This document shows positions 19,015 to 29,424 of a stretch of 34,745 nt of DNA, piece after piece. The notes below the pieces were generated by a model, which was given only the letters and a program-made list of their open reading frames with translations, had not been told where the DNA came from and ran no database searches. The stretch spans positions 1 through 34,745 of the forward strand of contig JANDJZ010000474.1 of the NCBI GenBank assembly GCA_027943245.1, read 5' to 3'. The position numbers and the translations under genes were made by a program. The DNA comes from Acanthamoeba sp. SK_2022b. Taxonomy: Eukaryota; Discosea; Longamoebia; Acanthamoebidae. Position 1 is the stretch's first letter; each line of letters starts with the position of its first letter.

Positions 19015-20676
19015 CTATGAATTTTCAGGCCAACTCTCACACATGTCCAAAAGTTGCTTTTGTAGTGCAGGTCTCAGGTGGTTGTTCAGGTCAAGTGAGA
19101 CATCAGCACACATCATTGCTCCATATGTAATGGCAACAAGCTGACCATCAGGCACCAGGTGGAATGACCCATCATCATCTTCCTCTAACCAGTTGAGGAA
19201 GATTTGGGCCCTTGTAGTGCGCTTCACCAAGCCAAGCCAGACACTTCCTTTTTCACCAGACACTGCTATTACGGCACCAGAAGGCTTATCAGTGGTGAGA
19301 TCACAGGTGGCCTGTCACAGCCAGCACAGTAAGGTGGGTCAAGTGGCTCAGCAAGAATAGTATCATGGGCTTGAGAAGCAGCATGTTTAAACCCACTAAA
19401 ATGGATTCACAAGTAGGTGCTCATGAGGAGGATTATTGAAGAGAGATACCATGCACTCATAAGAGGCCTGGAGCTGAGCACAGTTGTTGAGGTCTGTGAT
19501 CAAGCTGAGCAGGAACCAGGGGGACAGGGCCATCAGTGGGACATGACTCAAGGAAATGGTAGGGGCCGATCCAAGCTGAGCCCCTTTTCCTGCTTGAATG
19601 TTGGTCATTCAAGACCTGGCTGGTAGGGGCCAATCCAAGCTGAGCCCCTTTTCCTGCTTGAATGTCCTCCACAGTAAACACATGAGGATTGTACTTCATG
19701 CCCACAACGAATGTGGAGAACATCTGATCAATGTCCTCATGGCAGAAAAGAGATGATACTACAGAAGACTTGGTTATGCACCAGCCAGTGACAGTAAGCC
19801 AGCATGTACTTGTTCTTGTTCTCATGGCTGCAATTATCAAGCTGCAGGTATAAGGTTGTAGGCTGGATGCCTGCTGCTGGGCTTGCAAGGTGGTGAGTAA
19901 GGTGGTGGTGCAGCAAGGAGAGGGCAAAGTCTGGGCCACAGCCAAACTGACCATGATGTAAGTAAAGTGATTGTTGCTAGAGGCCATGGTTGATGAAACC
20001 ATGAATGCCCAGCTTGAATAGGTGCAGGTCCTTCCAGGAAGATGGGAGAGGCACCAGCATGGGAAGTATCACATCACTTGCACCCATAATCACATAGAAG
20101 ACACCACTGGGGTCAGTGCTTGCTTCCTTTCAAAAAGGCGCAATATGTATGCATATGCGATCAAAAACCAAATGATAGGGGATGATTACAAACAAGAATC
20201 AATTGATTGTAACCTTGAGAAGTACAGGAAAAAGGGCATTGTGAATGCATATGTGATGGGTTAAGGAAGAGGATCTGTACCAAATGGGCATAAGACTCAA
20301 TCCAAGCACAAGCATGAGTGGTAGCATCTGATGCAACAACCTCCCCATTTGCAAGGTATCATTGTTTTGGAAATTTGCCATCTTGTTTTCCAAAATACCA
20401 TAGGCCATCATGAACACAACACAACACATGCTTATCGTTGACATAGTACAACTGGCTTATAAGTGGCTGGTGATCCATAATGTTGTCCTCAACCATTGGT
20501 GTGATGCTGCCTGTGACATGCTGAGATAATGTATCCTCCAAGCTCATAAAACAGAAGCGTCAAACATGCCCAGGCAGTGACTGCTGCAGCATTGCTAGTT
20601 CAAGTGGCATGTTAAGTTGGTCTACTGCATTGAGCACTGTTTGGGCTGGGGTCTTGTCAGTGGTGTCTTCTGACAT
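19015..20676 (-). pseudogene. Transposon-associated protein, LQLDN/ENKN/HEDID family, broken
   Basis: Leftward gene, start candidate 20676 (MSEDTTDKTPAQTVLNAVDQ). The core at about 20120-19690 reads SGVFYVIMGASDVILP, then SLLHHHLTHHLASP, LYLQLDNCSHENKNKYMLAY, WLVHNQVFCSIISFLP and, in another frame, HEDIDQMFSTFVVGMKYNPH. This is the signature (LQLDN..xENKN...F..VGHTHEDID..FS) of a family common in eukaryotic mobile elements, which I know as DUF7869 (number from memory); it may have an RNase H-like core. The VGHT part is deleted with a frameshift, and in-frame stops occur at LPGHV-TGA and INHGL-TAG. A last exon, 19311-19015, encodes a small domain (SVWLGLVKRTTRAQIFLNW ... LQKQLLDMCESW) resembling a chromo/Tudor-like tail. 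Exon borders between these blocks are not resolved. Confidence 0.6.
19558..19665. repeat. 44-bp direct repeat, period 64
   Basis: GGTAGGGGCCGATCCAAGCT... at 19558-19601 recurs at 19622-19665 with one mismatch. It lies in the leftward gene after the HEDID block and contributes to its disruption. Confidence 0.9.
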
Positions 20677-21226
20677 TGATTTCAACAAAGTTGGTTATAG
20701 CAGGGGTAAATTGATTCCAATCTAAGTCATTGTTGTTGCTGAGCATCCCAAACTGGTCATAGAAGAGCCAATGACAAAACCAATGTGGACCACATATGTG
20801 TACACAATGGAATGGCAACATCAAAATGTGAGCAAAATTGGTGCAAGAGAAGAAATGCTTGTTTAAGTATTGCATAATAGCTATTACAGAATGCAAATTA
20901 AATGTAGATCTACTTAATCAAAACTTAACATTTATAAATCAAAAACCAAGGTACTGCACATAGATGATTACCTATTGGATGCCTGCATGGGGCTTGTGAG
21001 AGGTGTACACTTGAGAAAGCAGAGAAAAGGTACTGCTGAAGCAGTGGAATGCAACCACAAACACTACAGCTAACCAATCAAAAACAGAAAAAAACTCAAT
21101 GAAACAAGGTAGGAAACTCAAATGATGCTAAACTCCAATTGGCTGCTGGTCCACAAAAGTTCTGATTGGCTGCCCTGGGGCCTTATAAGTTGGAATTCTC
21201 ATATAGTTGCCCAGTGCCAGACAAAC
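20677..21226. promoter_or_regulatory. Divergent promoter region of the two-gene element
   Basis: This region lies between the two outward start codons. On the plus side, CCAAT or ATTGG boxes lie at 21074, 21135 and 21165, and TATAAG at 21184 is about 43 bases from the ATG at 21227. On the minus side ATTGG-type boxes occur at about 20770-20785, and one palindrome (20788-20809) lies here. The architecture resembles the promoter of the homing-endonuclease element. Confidence 0.55.
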
Positions 21227-24200
21227 ATGGAGAAAGACAAGCTACCACCCATCCAGTTGACCAGTGGAATTCTATTGATGGTCACTGAGTGCAGAGACCC
21301 AAAAGTGCTGGTGAAATGGATGCCCAAGCAACCCCAGTGGAAGAAGCGGCAGGTGAGGGACCTTAACAGCAAGACCCTTGGTGCTCTACAAAATATGTGC
21401 ACAGTACATACACCTTCCCTTTTTCAAATTCTGACAGTTCATGTCTAATTTGATGTTAACCATTGCAGGGATTCTTTGCCAAACAAAAAAGCAATTGGAA
21501 CAGGTATGATATTTCAAGATTGCAATAATTTAGGGTGGGTAAAGGCATGTCAAGAGCAATAAAAAAGATTTTAAAATTTCAGTTTTTGTAAGGTATTCTT
21601 TGCCAAACAAAAAAAGCAATTGGAACAGGTATGATATATTGATGAAATTTGCCATTGTGTACATGTACATGATGGCAAAACCATCCAACCAATATATAAA
21701 TATTTCATTGTGTACACATATGTGATGATTAAAGTTTATTTATCAATCAACAATATGATTTTTGTCTACCAGCTAAAGAATATTATTGTCAACAATAGCA
21801 TTGTTTAATGAGATGAGATGATTTAACTTTGTTTTTTTGATTGCTTTTCCATTATGTACATGTACACAATGAGAACTGAACAGTATTCCTTCCAGGAGTT
21901 GATAGTTGAGGACTCACAACTGGTTTCAACTCCTGAAACCATAATTAGTGAGGGATTGAGGAGTGCACAGTCAATGGATGCATAACAGGTACACCACATT
22001 CCATACTACATTAAACTGACATGGTGCTAACCATATTGTCTGAACATGGTGCCAGCGAGGTTGAGGAACCCTTACCAGAGGGAGGGGCGCTGAGGATCTG
22101 CAAAGGATGGTCAAAGTGGTAAGTTGTGTGATCAGCCCTCTTCATGGTATTGCATACACATACACAATACAGCCACATGTTCCATCACATACACATACAC
22201 AATCACTTGTGAGTTGTTTTGGTACATTTTACAGCTAATAATACTTTACTCACAGCCAACAGATGAGGAGCAGAGTCACATTCCAAAGGAAAATCTTCTC
22301 CATCATTACAGCAAACTCCTTGAAAAGCATGTCCAGTTGAATGTGGAACTGATTGACATCAGGCTCATGACCAAGGCTGGGTCCCTTCATCCTGTTACAG
22401 CACAGGGACAGCAAGTCCTGATCAAGTCCTTCAACGATATGGGCGTTCTTACCATGGACAAGCTCTTGGTGCAGCCGCTTTGCAAGGAGGAATGCATCAA
22501 CAATGGAAAGCCCAAGTATATGGTCATCAATGGCAACCATCATGTGGATGCTGCTCACACAGCCAGAAATTTTCCTGGTTATGTGACATTGCTGACATAT
22601 GCCCCTGCTTGTCTTGTTACCCATGGTATTAGGATATATTACCTTTTTTTTACAAAGGAGGGACTGAGTGATGGTGACGTCAGGCTTCTTGCCTGGGTCT
22701 GAAATCATCTTCATGATGAAGCTGCCATCCATCACAACGAATGGGAGCAGTTCTTCAGCATCAAGGATGCCTTGGCCAATAGGGAATACTAGGTCATGTG
22801 GGGTGGACACAAGCAGATCCTCTGGGACAAATTTCACTCCAGAGTATGCATCCCCTCCATTGCTTCAGTGCATATGTGTAATTTCAACCTTACAAACACT
22901 GATTGCGTACACAATGGCTGAAAACCTGTATTTGTAGCCCTCAACTGCCCACCTTGACAACACTGTTTGCAAGGCAGCCTATCAGAAATTGCAAAACTAC
23001 ACCAGCATCATCCAGAAACTGGAGCCAGAAGGGCAGTGGCACAGGAGCAGATAGAAGCTTGAGGACCTCTACATTCAGCATGAGTGTGCCATGCCATTCA
23101 CACCACTCTACCTCTGAAATCTGGTAACTACAGATGAGGCTCTCCTCAGTACCATTAATGGTCTTGTTCAGCAATGCACTGAACGTAAGGGGAGGGGCAA
23201 GGACATGGAGTTCACCAAGAAAGGTACTCTGTTCCTGAGCTTTGGTGGTCGCATATGCATACACAGTTGATTCTAAATTGTGCTCTGTACAGATTTCAAG
23301 GTGATGGTTGCCAAGTTTGATAACCAGCTTCAGTTCCTGCGTCTGGTACAGATGGAATGCCTTGACATGAGTGAGGAATTCTTCAACACTGTAAAGAACC
23401 ATGTAGCAGTGGAGCATGGGTATGTTTCATTGTGTGCTTACCATGAATCTCATGTTACCAATTCCATCATGTTCCCATACACGATCACCTTTCATGCAGG
23501 ATCACATCATCATGGCCAAGGAGGACCTAGTATGTGTACTGGGGGACAGATTGGTTGGGATAGACGACATCCTGCTGTCACCCTCACAACAGATTGAAGC
23601 CAATGTTCAATGTCATGATCTGTGATGTATCAGCTGACCTTACACCCTGGCTTTGGGACACAACAAGGCAAAACCAGCTGATGGGCCTGACCACCTGTTC
23701 TATTAAACTTAGCATTGCTGGTGTGCAGACACCTACAGCGTGGTGCTCACAACAAATCCCATTGAGATGGGTGGGCTGATCTCTCTGCTCACACATGAGC
23801 ACAGCCAGTGGCAGCTTCTACAAATGGTCTCAGGCACTTTACCAAATGTGCACTCCAAGACTGAAGGAGGAGTTCAACATAATGGTATGTTCATCATGTA
23901 CATGTACGCAGGCTTCAAATTGTTTTACATAAATTTTTCACCTATCATTTCATTGCATACACAAACACAACCATCTAACCCTCTGTTTATTCATCACATA
24001 TGTGTATGCTATGTTGCTTCCAGCTCTATATGTCATCTTTGTAGGGCATGTGAACAAGTCCTACACTTTCAACATCAAGTGTGAGCTTGGTCAGGATATC
24101 ATCAAGATCCCAAAACTGCAGGCCCTCGTGGACACCTCTATTTCCTCAAGTCATTCAACCAAGTATGCCCCATCAACACTTCTATTCTCAGTGTCTAACC

Positions 24201-24832
24201 TATGCAAGGGAACAGGTTACCAGTTCTACAAGTACCTTCTTCAGGCCTATACAACTCCAGCTTCTCCCAAACAGCGCAGCGTACTCAACTACAGGCCTCT
24301 TCATGGAACTCCAATGCTGGTCTGCTTCAAGCTAAATTATAGCTACCACATCCACACATCTGCGCTCAAGCCAGCTGAACCCAAGCACAAACTCATCAAC
24401 ACCATTGATAGCCTTCTCTTCTTCAGCAATGTGACTGACATTGCTAAATGGATTGGCTTTAGAGGCAATTTCCTCTAGCCAGCAGACCACTCCTCCACAA
24501 TCCCAACTTCATACAACTGTGCAACTTCAAACGTCTCCCACTCCAACCAGGGTAAGCTGCTGCTGACTGCATCTTCCATCTATTTCTTTTCATCATGTAT
24601 GCAATGACTTTTGGGAGAAGTGCAGTGGCAAGAAGAGGGAGAGGACTCCTTCCCATCAAGGGAGAAGGATGCTCAGGGAAGCAAGTCCCAAAAGCGCCAT
24701 TCATCTTCCCCATCCTCCTCCTGTTCTTCCTCTTCTTCCTACAAGCACCATGATAGGGAGGAGGAGGAAGATCTCTTCAATGAAGACAAGCCTGAGACCT
24801 CCCTTTCTGAGGACTCTGACCACAATGTTTAA
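21227..24832 (+). CDS. Intron-rich gene with ParB/sulfiredoxin-like domain, probably eroded
   Basis: The start at 21227 gives MEKDKLPPIQLTSGILLMVT to KKRQ; a short exon (GFFAKQKSNWN) follows. The recognisable domain is in exon 22263-22625: VELIDIRLMTKAGSLHPVTA, then QQVLIKSFNDMGVLTMDKLL and YMVINGNHHVDAAH. This is the ParB/Srx pattern (l..S....G....P..V and the G-N-H-R-x-x-A loop), with His where Arg is usual. Later pieces include LHDEAAIHHNEWEQFFSIKD, STINGLVQQCTERKGRG, FKVMVAKFDNQLQFLRLVQM, EDLVCVLGDRLVGIDDILL, a long exon after about 24025 (SYTFNIKCELGQDIIKIPKL) and a Ser/Glu-rich tail ending at 24832. Several junctions fit in phase (23224/23291, 23396/23500); others need a frameshift or cross a stop (SMDA-TAA). 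It may be a DNA-binding or nuclease component of the element. The function is not known. Confidence 0.5.
21471..21637 (+). repeat. Duplicated short exon with an intron-like 80-base insert
   Basis: ATTCTTTGCCAAACAAAAAA GCAATTGGAACAGGTATGATAT occurs at 21471-21512 and again, with one extra A, at 21595-21637. Between them lies the segment also found at 18481. Read from the first GTATGA to GTAAG it begins with GT and ends with AG, like an intron. Confidence 0.85.
21653..21871. repeat. Three 22-bp imperfect palindromes in one intron
   Basis: 21653-21674 CATTGTGTACATGTACATGATG, 21706-21727 CATTGTGTACACATATGTGATG and 21850-21871 CATTATGTACATGTACACAATG. All are variants of a perfect palindrome with CATTGTGTACA half-sites. 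More copies are listed in the findings. Confidence 0.85.
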
Positions 24833-25549
24833 CTTGCATATAAAAATACAGCCTTCTTTGTTTTTATTCCAATTCAACCATTTCACAACATGTTCAACTT
24901 TGTCCCTTGTGCTGCAAGCATATCAACACTTAAAGCCTCATTTCTGCCCTTTATCTGTGCCTTCGCCCAAACAGGAGATCTAAAAATTCCTATTAACCCA
25001 TTGCCTTATTTTTCCTCCTAACAGAATCAAAATTAGATATATTTAGCTTCATCATATCTGGTATTCTTAAAATATTACCATATCAAATTCACTTTTGATA
25101 AAATTTTACCAATTTATTTTCTGCAAACCATAAAATTTCAAATATGCCTATGCTAAACTCAATTTTATACATCCAAAATTAGAATACAAAATCAATTTTA
25201 TAATGACTGGACCTCTCATTTGATAATAGAGGTGGTTAGCTGCTTTGCAGCCCCAGGTACAAGCACAGTGGATGCATTCACACCAGTGGGCCAACAAGTT
25301 GGCTGGTGCTGCCCTGTGGGAGTTATAAATCTGAGGGGGTAATAGCTTCAACCAAATTGCTCTGCATCTTTTCACCTATCTCATCTTCAAAAACCATGTC
25401 TTTTGGTTGAGGATGTGACAACTGGTGACTTTTGTTCTATCAATGGAACAAGATAGAGAACAAAAGGATACAGGTGTGCCAAGACCAAAAGGGGGAAAAG
25501 CACAACACCAAAAAATTGCATGAGGCAAGAGACAGCAAGCAACAAAAGA

Positions 25550-25668
25550 AGGATACAACACGGTGGATTCCCGGGTGGTCGCCCACCCCAGTACTAACAC
25601 CGCCTGGCGCAGCTTAACTTCGCTGTTCGGATGGGAAGCGGTGCTTTCTGCGCAGTATGGCCGTATCC
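25550..25668 (-). rRNA. 5S ribosomal RNA gene, complete
   Basis: The reverse complement is 119 nt, GGATACGGCC to GTTGTATCCT, and differs from the 13783 copy at one base (GTGTTG for GTGCTG). Its 3' flank is of the TTCTTTTGTTGCTTGCTG type, while its 5' flank matches that of the 13783 copy, so flanks have been reshuffled. Confidence 0.95.
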
Positions 25669-25860
25669 GAAAGTTGCCTGACCGCCTCCCCATGTGCTCA
25701 GTTGGCTTCAACATTGCTCAAGGGAGTGGTGATCGGCGATGGTCATGAAGCAGACACAGCCGTATCCAACAGCCTAAGCATTGCCAGCACAGTATGGCTG
25801 TATCCAACAGACAGCATTGTGCATGTCACAGCTATGTACAGTATGGCCACCACAAATGCC
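25669..25860 (-). repeat. 5S 5'-flank with truncated 5S-start fragments
   Basis: Inverted copy of 13713-13782 (to 25777), followed by further short matches to the first 15-20 nt of 5S rRNA: CAGTATGGCTGTATCC at about 25792-25807 and CAGTATGGCCACC at about 25840. The same unit (CAGCACAGTATGGCCGTATC) lies beside the 29306 copy at about 29441-29460. Confidence 0.75.
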
Positions 25861-26446
25861 AGCCTACTCTGCCCCTCCCATTCCATTGCTTGATATCTGG
25901 GCTATTTTGCAGTCTACCTCTCCCAGCAGGAACAGCAATAGTTAAGGCATCTTTCAAAGATGTGGAAGGCTGATTGCAAAGTGAGCATTCATCACAAAAA
26001 AAATGATATCATGCCAGGTTGCAAGTGACTGGTAGTTTGATGCAAGCAATTACTCTGCACCAGACACACCAGAGATGCAGGTGATCTGTGATCTATCTTG
26101 TTCCTCCAACATGGAATCATGTGTCCTGCACAAAGGCATCCACAATGCTCTGCACCACTTTCACCAGATGAATCCTGATTCAGGAACAAGGAGAACTGAT
26201 CATCCATTTTGCAAAGGTTGATCTACTTTAAGTCTGAATATACAATAAAATAAAATGTAAACTCATTTTATGGGTGAATCCAAAAAAAAACATTAAGTGA
26301 ATGTTGTGGGCATCTTTCAAATGAAAAAGGAAAAAGGAAAAACCTTACTGAAAAATCATTACGTTGTATGAAAAGGTGCCATTAAGCACAAACTGTTTTT
26401 GAAGACATGTGGAGGTCAATAGTGGTTTGCTTCATACACAGCACAT
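25861..26446. other. Non-coding island DNA, nothing recognised
   Basis: AT-richer, CpG-poor sequence between the last inner 5S unit and host DNA. No ORF, RNA gene or repeat family was recognised; short A-runs occur at 25999-26004 and 26281-26290. Confidence 0.4.
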
Positions 26447-26707
26447 CTAGTGGGCAAAACGAGGTAAAGGTGAGGCAGCACCAAAACATTCCGCCCAGCA
26501 GAACAAGTTGCCTTTATCCACGGCAGACAAACCAAGATGAGAATTGACAATCTCAAGGTGGAGGGCACACAGTCGGTCAAGGGGGGTAAGGAGGCTGCTG
26601 GTCCGCGTCAGCGAATGAGCAAACCGCACGACCGAATACATCAAGTCCAAAGGGAGTGAGAAGCGTGACAACCCACAACCCACAACCTCTACCTTTCCCA
26701 AGCTCAT
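26447..26707 (-). CDS. Short hypothetical ORF at the island's right edge
   Basis: 86 codons, starting 18 bases beyond the stop of the HROB-like gene and ending in the first bases of the island. It contains LDLMYSVVRFAHSLTRTSSL and LTPLDRLCALHLEIVN. The second stretch faintly recalls COP9 signalosome subunit 3 (SSEHLTPLHADLCQL in animals), but this is weak. It may be the remnant of a host gene cut by the island, an exon lacking its neighbours, or chance. Base composition is host-like down to about 26450 and changes there. Confidence 0.3.
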   Translation of the reverse strand: MSLGKVEVVGCGLSRFSLPLDLMYSVVRFAHSLTRTSSLLTPLDRLCALHLEIVNSHLGLSAVDKGNLFCWAECFGAASPLPRFAH

Positions 26708-26725
26708 GATTGGTGGGGAGGGGGG

Positions 26726-28785
26726 CTATGGGAGGGTCGAGAGGTCGATGTCAGCAAAGAAGCTGTCGTCCAACAGGGGCGCGGGCGCGGGCGCTTGGCT
26801 GGCCTGTCGCGTCGGCGGTGGCGGTGGCTGCATGACCGGCTGTGGCTGTCGTGGGAGGGTGTGTGGATGTCGCAGTGGTGGGGCCTGCGACGTAGGTGGT
26901 CGCGCAGGCATGTGTCGGGTTGAGGTCTGATGCGGCGGTGGAGGCTTCGGAGTGGCGTACGGCGATCGCGCGGCAGCAGACGTGCGGCGAGACGCCAGGT
27001 CGGCCCCGAGCGTTTGTTGTTTGCGCGATGAGCGAGGCGCCGGGACACTCTTGCCCTCGTAGGCCTCCAGCGGAGAGAACGTATGCCTCCACGCCTTCAC
27101 ATTGACCAAGCTCTGTGCGTTTGTTTATTATTATTATTATTATTAGTAAATAAAAATGATAGAGAGATTGTGGATTTATTTAATGTGATCGAGTGTCGCC
27201 GTACCTTGGGGTGAGGCAAAGTCTGTGGGAAGATATGAACAATGTTGGTGTCGGTGATGTTGAGATAGTGCGAGCCGGGCACTGGCGTGAATACCGAAAC
27301 CTACAAAACACGAAGGCGTGATGAGGCCAACTCAAATAAAAATAATTAATCAATATAAATTTCAATAATTACACAATAGAGGGGCCACCCACCTGGCGCA
27401 GGAAGAGCACGGCCCCTCGCTTGATGAGGTTGGGATGCGTGTCCAATGCCGAGTAGTGGATCGTCCCCTGCATCTCCCCCGTCGGGTCCTTCACCGTCAC
27501 GCTGGCGTTGGTGTCAGTTGCGATGGACTTGATCACCACCACCAATTGGGGCACCTTGGCGCGCCACCTGACCACCGTCATCAAACCCCCTCGCCATGAG
27601 CGGTCACGGGACAGACAATATATGCACACGCACACACATACACACGCACGCACAAAACGACTGGCTCGTGGGGGTCTACCCATCCTGCAGCACGTGCTCG
27701 ATGCTGAACCGGAAGCGGAGGGCGTTGCCCTGAGGAGGGGTGAAGGGCGGGAGCTGGAGGTGCTCGAGCATGGTGAGCCAGGGCCCGTTGTAGAAGTCGA
27801 CGTCCTGTGCCGGGTCGGTGGGCGACACGGCTTGGTCGCCGCTGCCGCGGGTGATGATGGGGGAGGGCAGGGGCGCCGGGCCCATGCCCACGCCCTGCTG
27901 CTGCGAGCCCTTCTTGATGCTGGTCGCGAACGGGCCGTCCTTCTTCTTGGCCGTCGACAGCAGGAGCTCGCCCGCTGGGCCGGGGATGCGTGGCCGCCCC
28001 AGTGGCAGCGGCGTCATCGGGAACGGAGTGCTAGCAGCGCAGCCCCACACGTTCCGGCGATGAGAGCAAGCACTCAACGACGACGATGATGAAGACGATG
28101 CTCATTGATAGAAGGGTGGTGACGGAGGGAGGGAGGGAGTGGTCACCTCAGGGCAAAGTCCATGGCGTCGATGTCCTCGTTCAGCTTGGTGCGCTTCAGC
28201 GGGGACTCGGCCGGGTTGGGGGGCTCGGCCCGCCGCAGGGACGTCGAGAACAGCGAGGAGTCCACCGCGTGTCGTTGCTGCTGCCTCGGAGGCGTCTGTA
28301 CGGTTGGTCTGCTCGAGGCCTGCGACGTCTTGTGCTGCTGCTGATACTGCTGATGCTCTGCGAAGCGCACCACCTGCGGACTGGGGGGCTGCACTTTCAC
28401 CTTGGCCTGCGTCTGTGTCTGGTTCCCCCCACTATTCAGCTCAGAAGGCAAGGGAGGGAAGGGGAGGAGGGCATACGCTGTTGACGGGAGCAATGGGCAG
28501 GGCCCGAGTGGGGGAGATGGGAGGGACGGCCGCCTGCGCCGGTCGTGGTGGCCGTAGAAGCGAAGGAGGGGCGGTGGAGGGTGCAACGACCACGGGAACG
28601 GGAGGGAGGGGTGGCTCGACCGTCTCAGTCTTGAAAGTCATGGGCGGGCACGAGAAGGAGGGCTGAGGCCGCGGCTGAGGCTGGTCTGGTGGCAGGCCTA
28701 CGGCAATGTCCAACTCGTCCATGTCCAGTCCCGCCAGGTCGTCATCATCCAGTTCAAGACCATCCAAATCATCATCTTCCGCCAT
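26726..28785 (-). CDS. HROB: HROB/C17orf53-like OB-fold recombination factor
   Basis: In animals HROB recruits the MCM8-MCM9 helicase for DNA synthesis during homologous recombination. The start at 28785 gives an acidic, Leu/Asp-patterned N-terminus (MAEDDDLDGLELDDDDLAGL), then long Pro/Gln-rich disordered exons. The conserved C-terminal block is clear: GPWLTMLEHLQLPPFTPP and RFRFSIEHVLQDG, next exon KVPQLVVVIKSIATDTNASV then TVKDPTGEMQGTIHYSAL and IKRGAVLFLRQ, then VSVFTPVPGSHYLNITDTNI then VHIFPQ. The motifs D-P-T-G-E-M-Q-G-T and (V/F)(F)TP...HYLNIT are diagnostic of this family. A last exon (27113-26726) adds a Pro-rich tail ending DDSFFADIDLSTLP, TAG at 26726. About six exons and 540 residues. 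The short mobile fragment at 28.8-29.5 kb lies directly upstream of its start. Confidence 0.85.
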
Positions 28786-28839
28786 GTTGCTTATTTTTTA
28801 TCGTTTCTATCTTCGAATTGTGCTTAAATTCCTTTAAAT

Positions 28840-29305
28840 TTGGCCGTTTCCTAGAAACAAATCTAAATGTCTTTCCGCCGACCTATCTTGCTGTGGCCTG
28901 CCCAACACCACTCGCGTTTGGCCTCTAGGTTCTAAACACAATTTGTTGATCTTGGTGGGGTGGAGTGTGCTTTGGTGGATATTGCATGCCTATTAGGCAC
29001 AGTTATGTTGGTGGTTGGTACTTGAACCTAGTGTGGTTCAGGAAAATGAGACACTGACTCTTTTTCTGTAGACAGCACCCGTCTGAGAAGGTGTCCTAAA
29101 GGTCTACGGCTGCAGAAAACTGTAGACATTTTGAGAAGGGGCAGTGTCATTTTCATGAACTCTCTGTTTAAAATGATTGAACCTGTAATTACAAATGAGC
29201 AGAAAGATTTGCAGTGTCACATCTAAAAGGTGGAAAGAACACACCAACCTATCCACTATCCATTATAATAATTGCATGAGGCAAGAGACAGCAAGCAACA
29301 AAAGA
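28840..29305. other. Island-like spacer upstream of the fourth 5S gene
   Basis: AT-richer, CpG-poor sequence like the main island, between the HROB-like start and the 5S gene. It has a loose direct repeat of CTGTAGAC (about 29068 and 29120) and no ORF. The last 45 bases (TTGCATGAGGCAAGAGACAG CAAGC...) are the shared 5S 3' flank also seen at 25515-25549. Confidence 0.6.
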
Positions 29306-29424
29306 AGGATACGACACGGTGGATTCCCGGGTGGTCGCCCACCCCAGTACTAACACCGCCTGGCGCAGCTTAACTTCGCTGTTCGGATGGGAAGCGGTGC
29401 TTTCTGCGCAGTATGGCCGTATCC
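29306..29424 (-). rRNA. 5S ribosomal RNA gene, complete
   Basis: The reverse complement is 119 nt, GGATACGGCC to GTCGTATCCT, with perfect helix I pairing. The core equals the 13783 copy. A TTTT stop lies in the 3' flank. It stands apart from the main island by three kilobases of host gene. Confidence 0.95.

Larger units (their letters stand above)
18352..25242. mobile_element. 6.9-kb two-gene element bounded by 33-bp inverted repeats
   Basis: Left end 18352-18384 (CAGCTAACCTCCTCTTTTAT...) and right end 25210-25242 (reverse complement CAGCTAACCACCTCTATTAT...) match at 31 of 33 positions, including the AATGAGAGGT core shared with the MITE at 14075. Inside lie two divergent genes: a leftward one with a transposon-family LQLDN...HEDID signature (19015-20676) and a rightward one with a ParB-like domain (21227-24832). 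Both are intron-rich. Stretches 18385-19014 and 24833-25209 are AT-rich and show no gene. The boundaries are inference: the inverted repeats could instead be two inverted copies of the end of a flanking retroelement ORF. Confidence 0.6.

Noticed and set aside
22250..22837. Minus-strand 195-codon ORF opposite the ParB-like exon
   Set aside because: Antisense shadow; the plus-strand frame carries the recognisable domain motifs.
25148..25375. 75-codon minus ORF at the right inverted repeat
   Set aside because: It only shares ANxLxYQMRG with the left repeat through the inverted repeat itself; no other support for a gene.
13902..25549. Endogenous giant virus, virophage or Polinton
   Set aside because: Low GC and clustered foreign genes suggested it, but there is no capsid protein, packaging ATPase, family B polymerase or integrase that I can recognise, and the genes are intron-rich.
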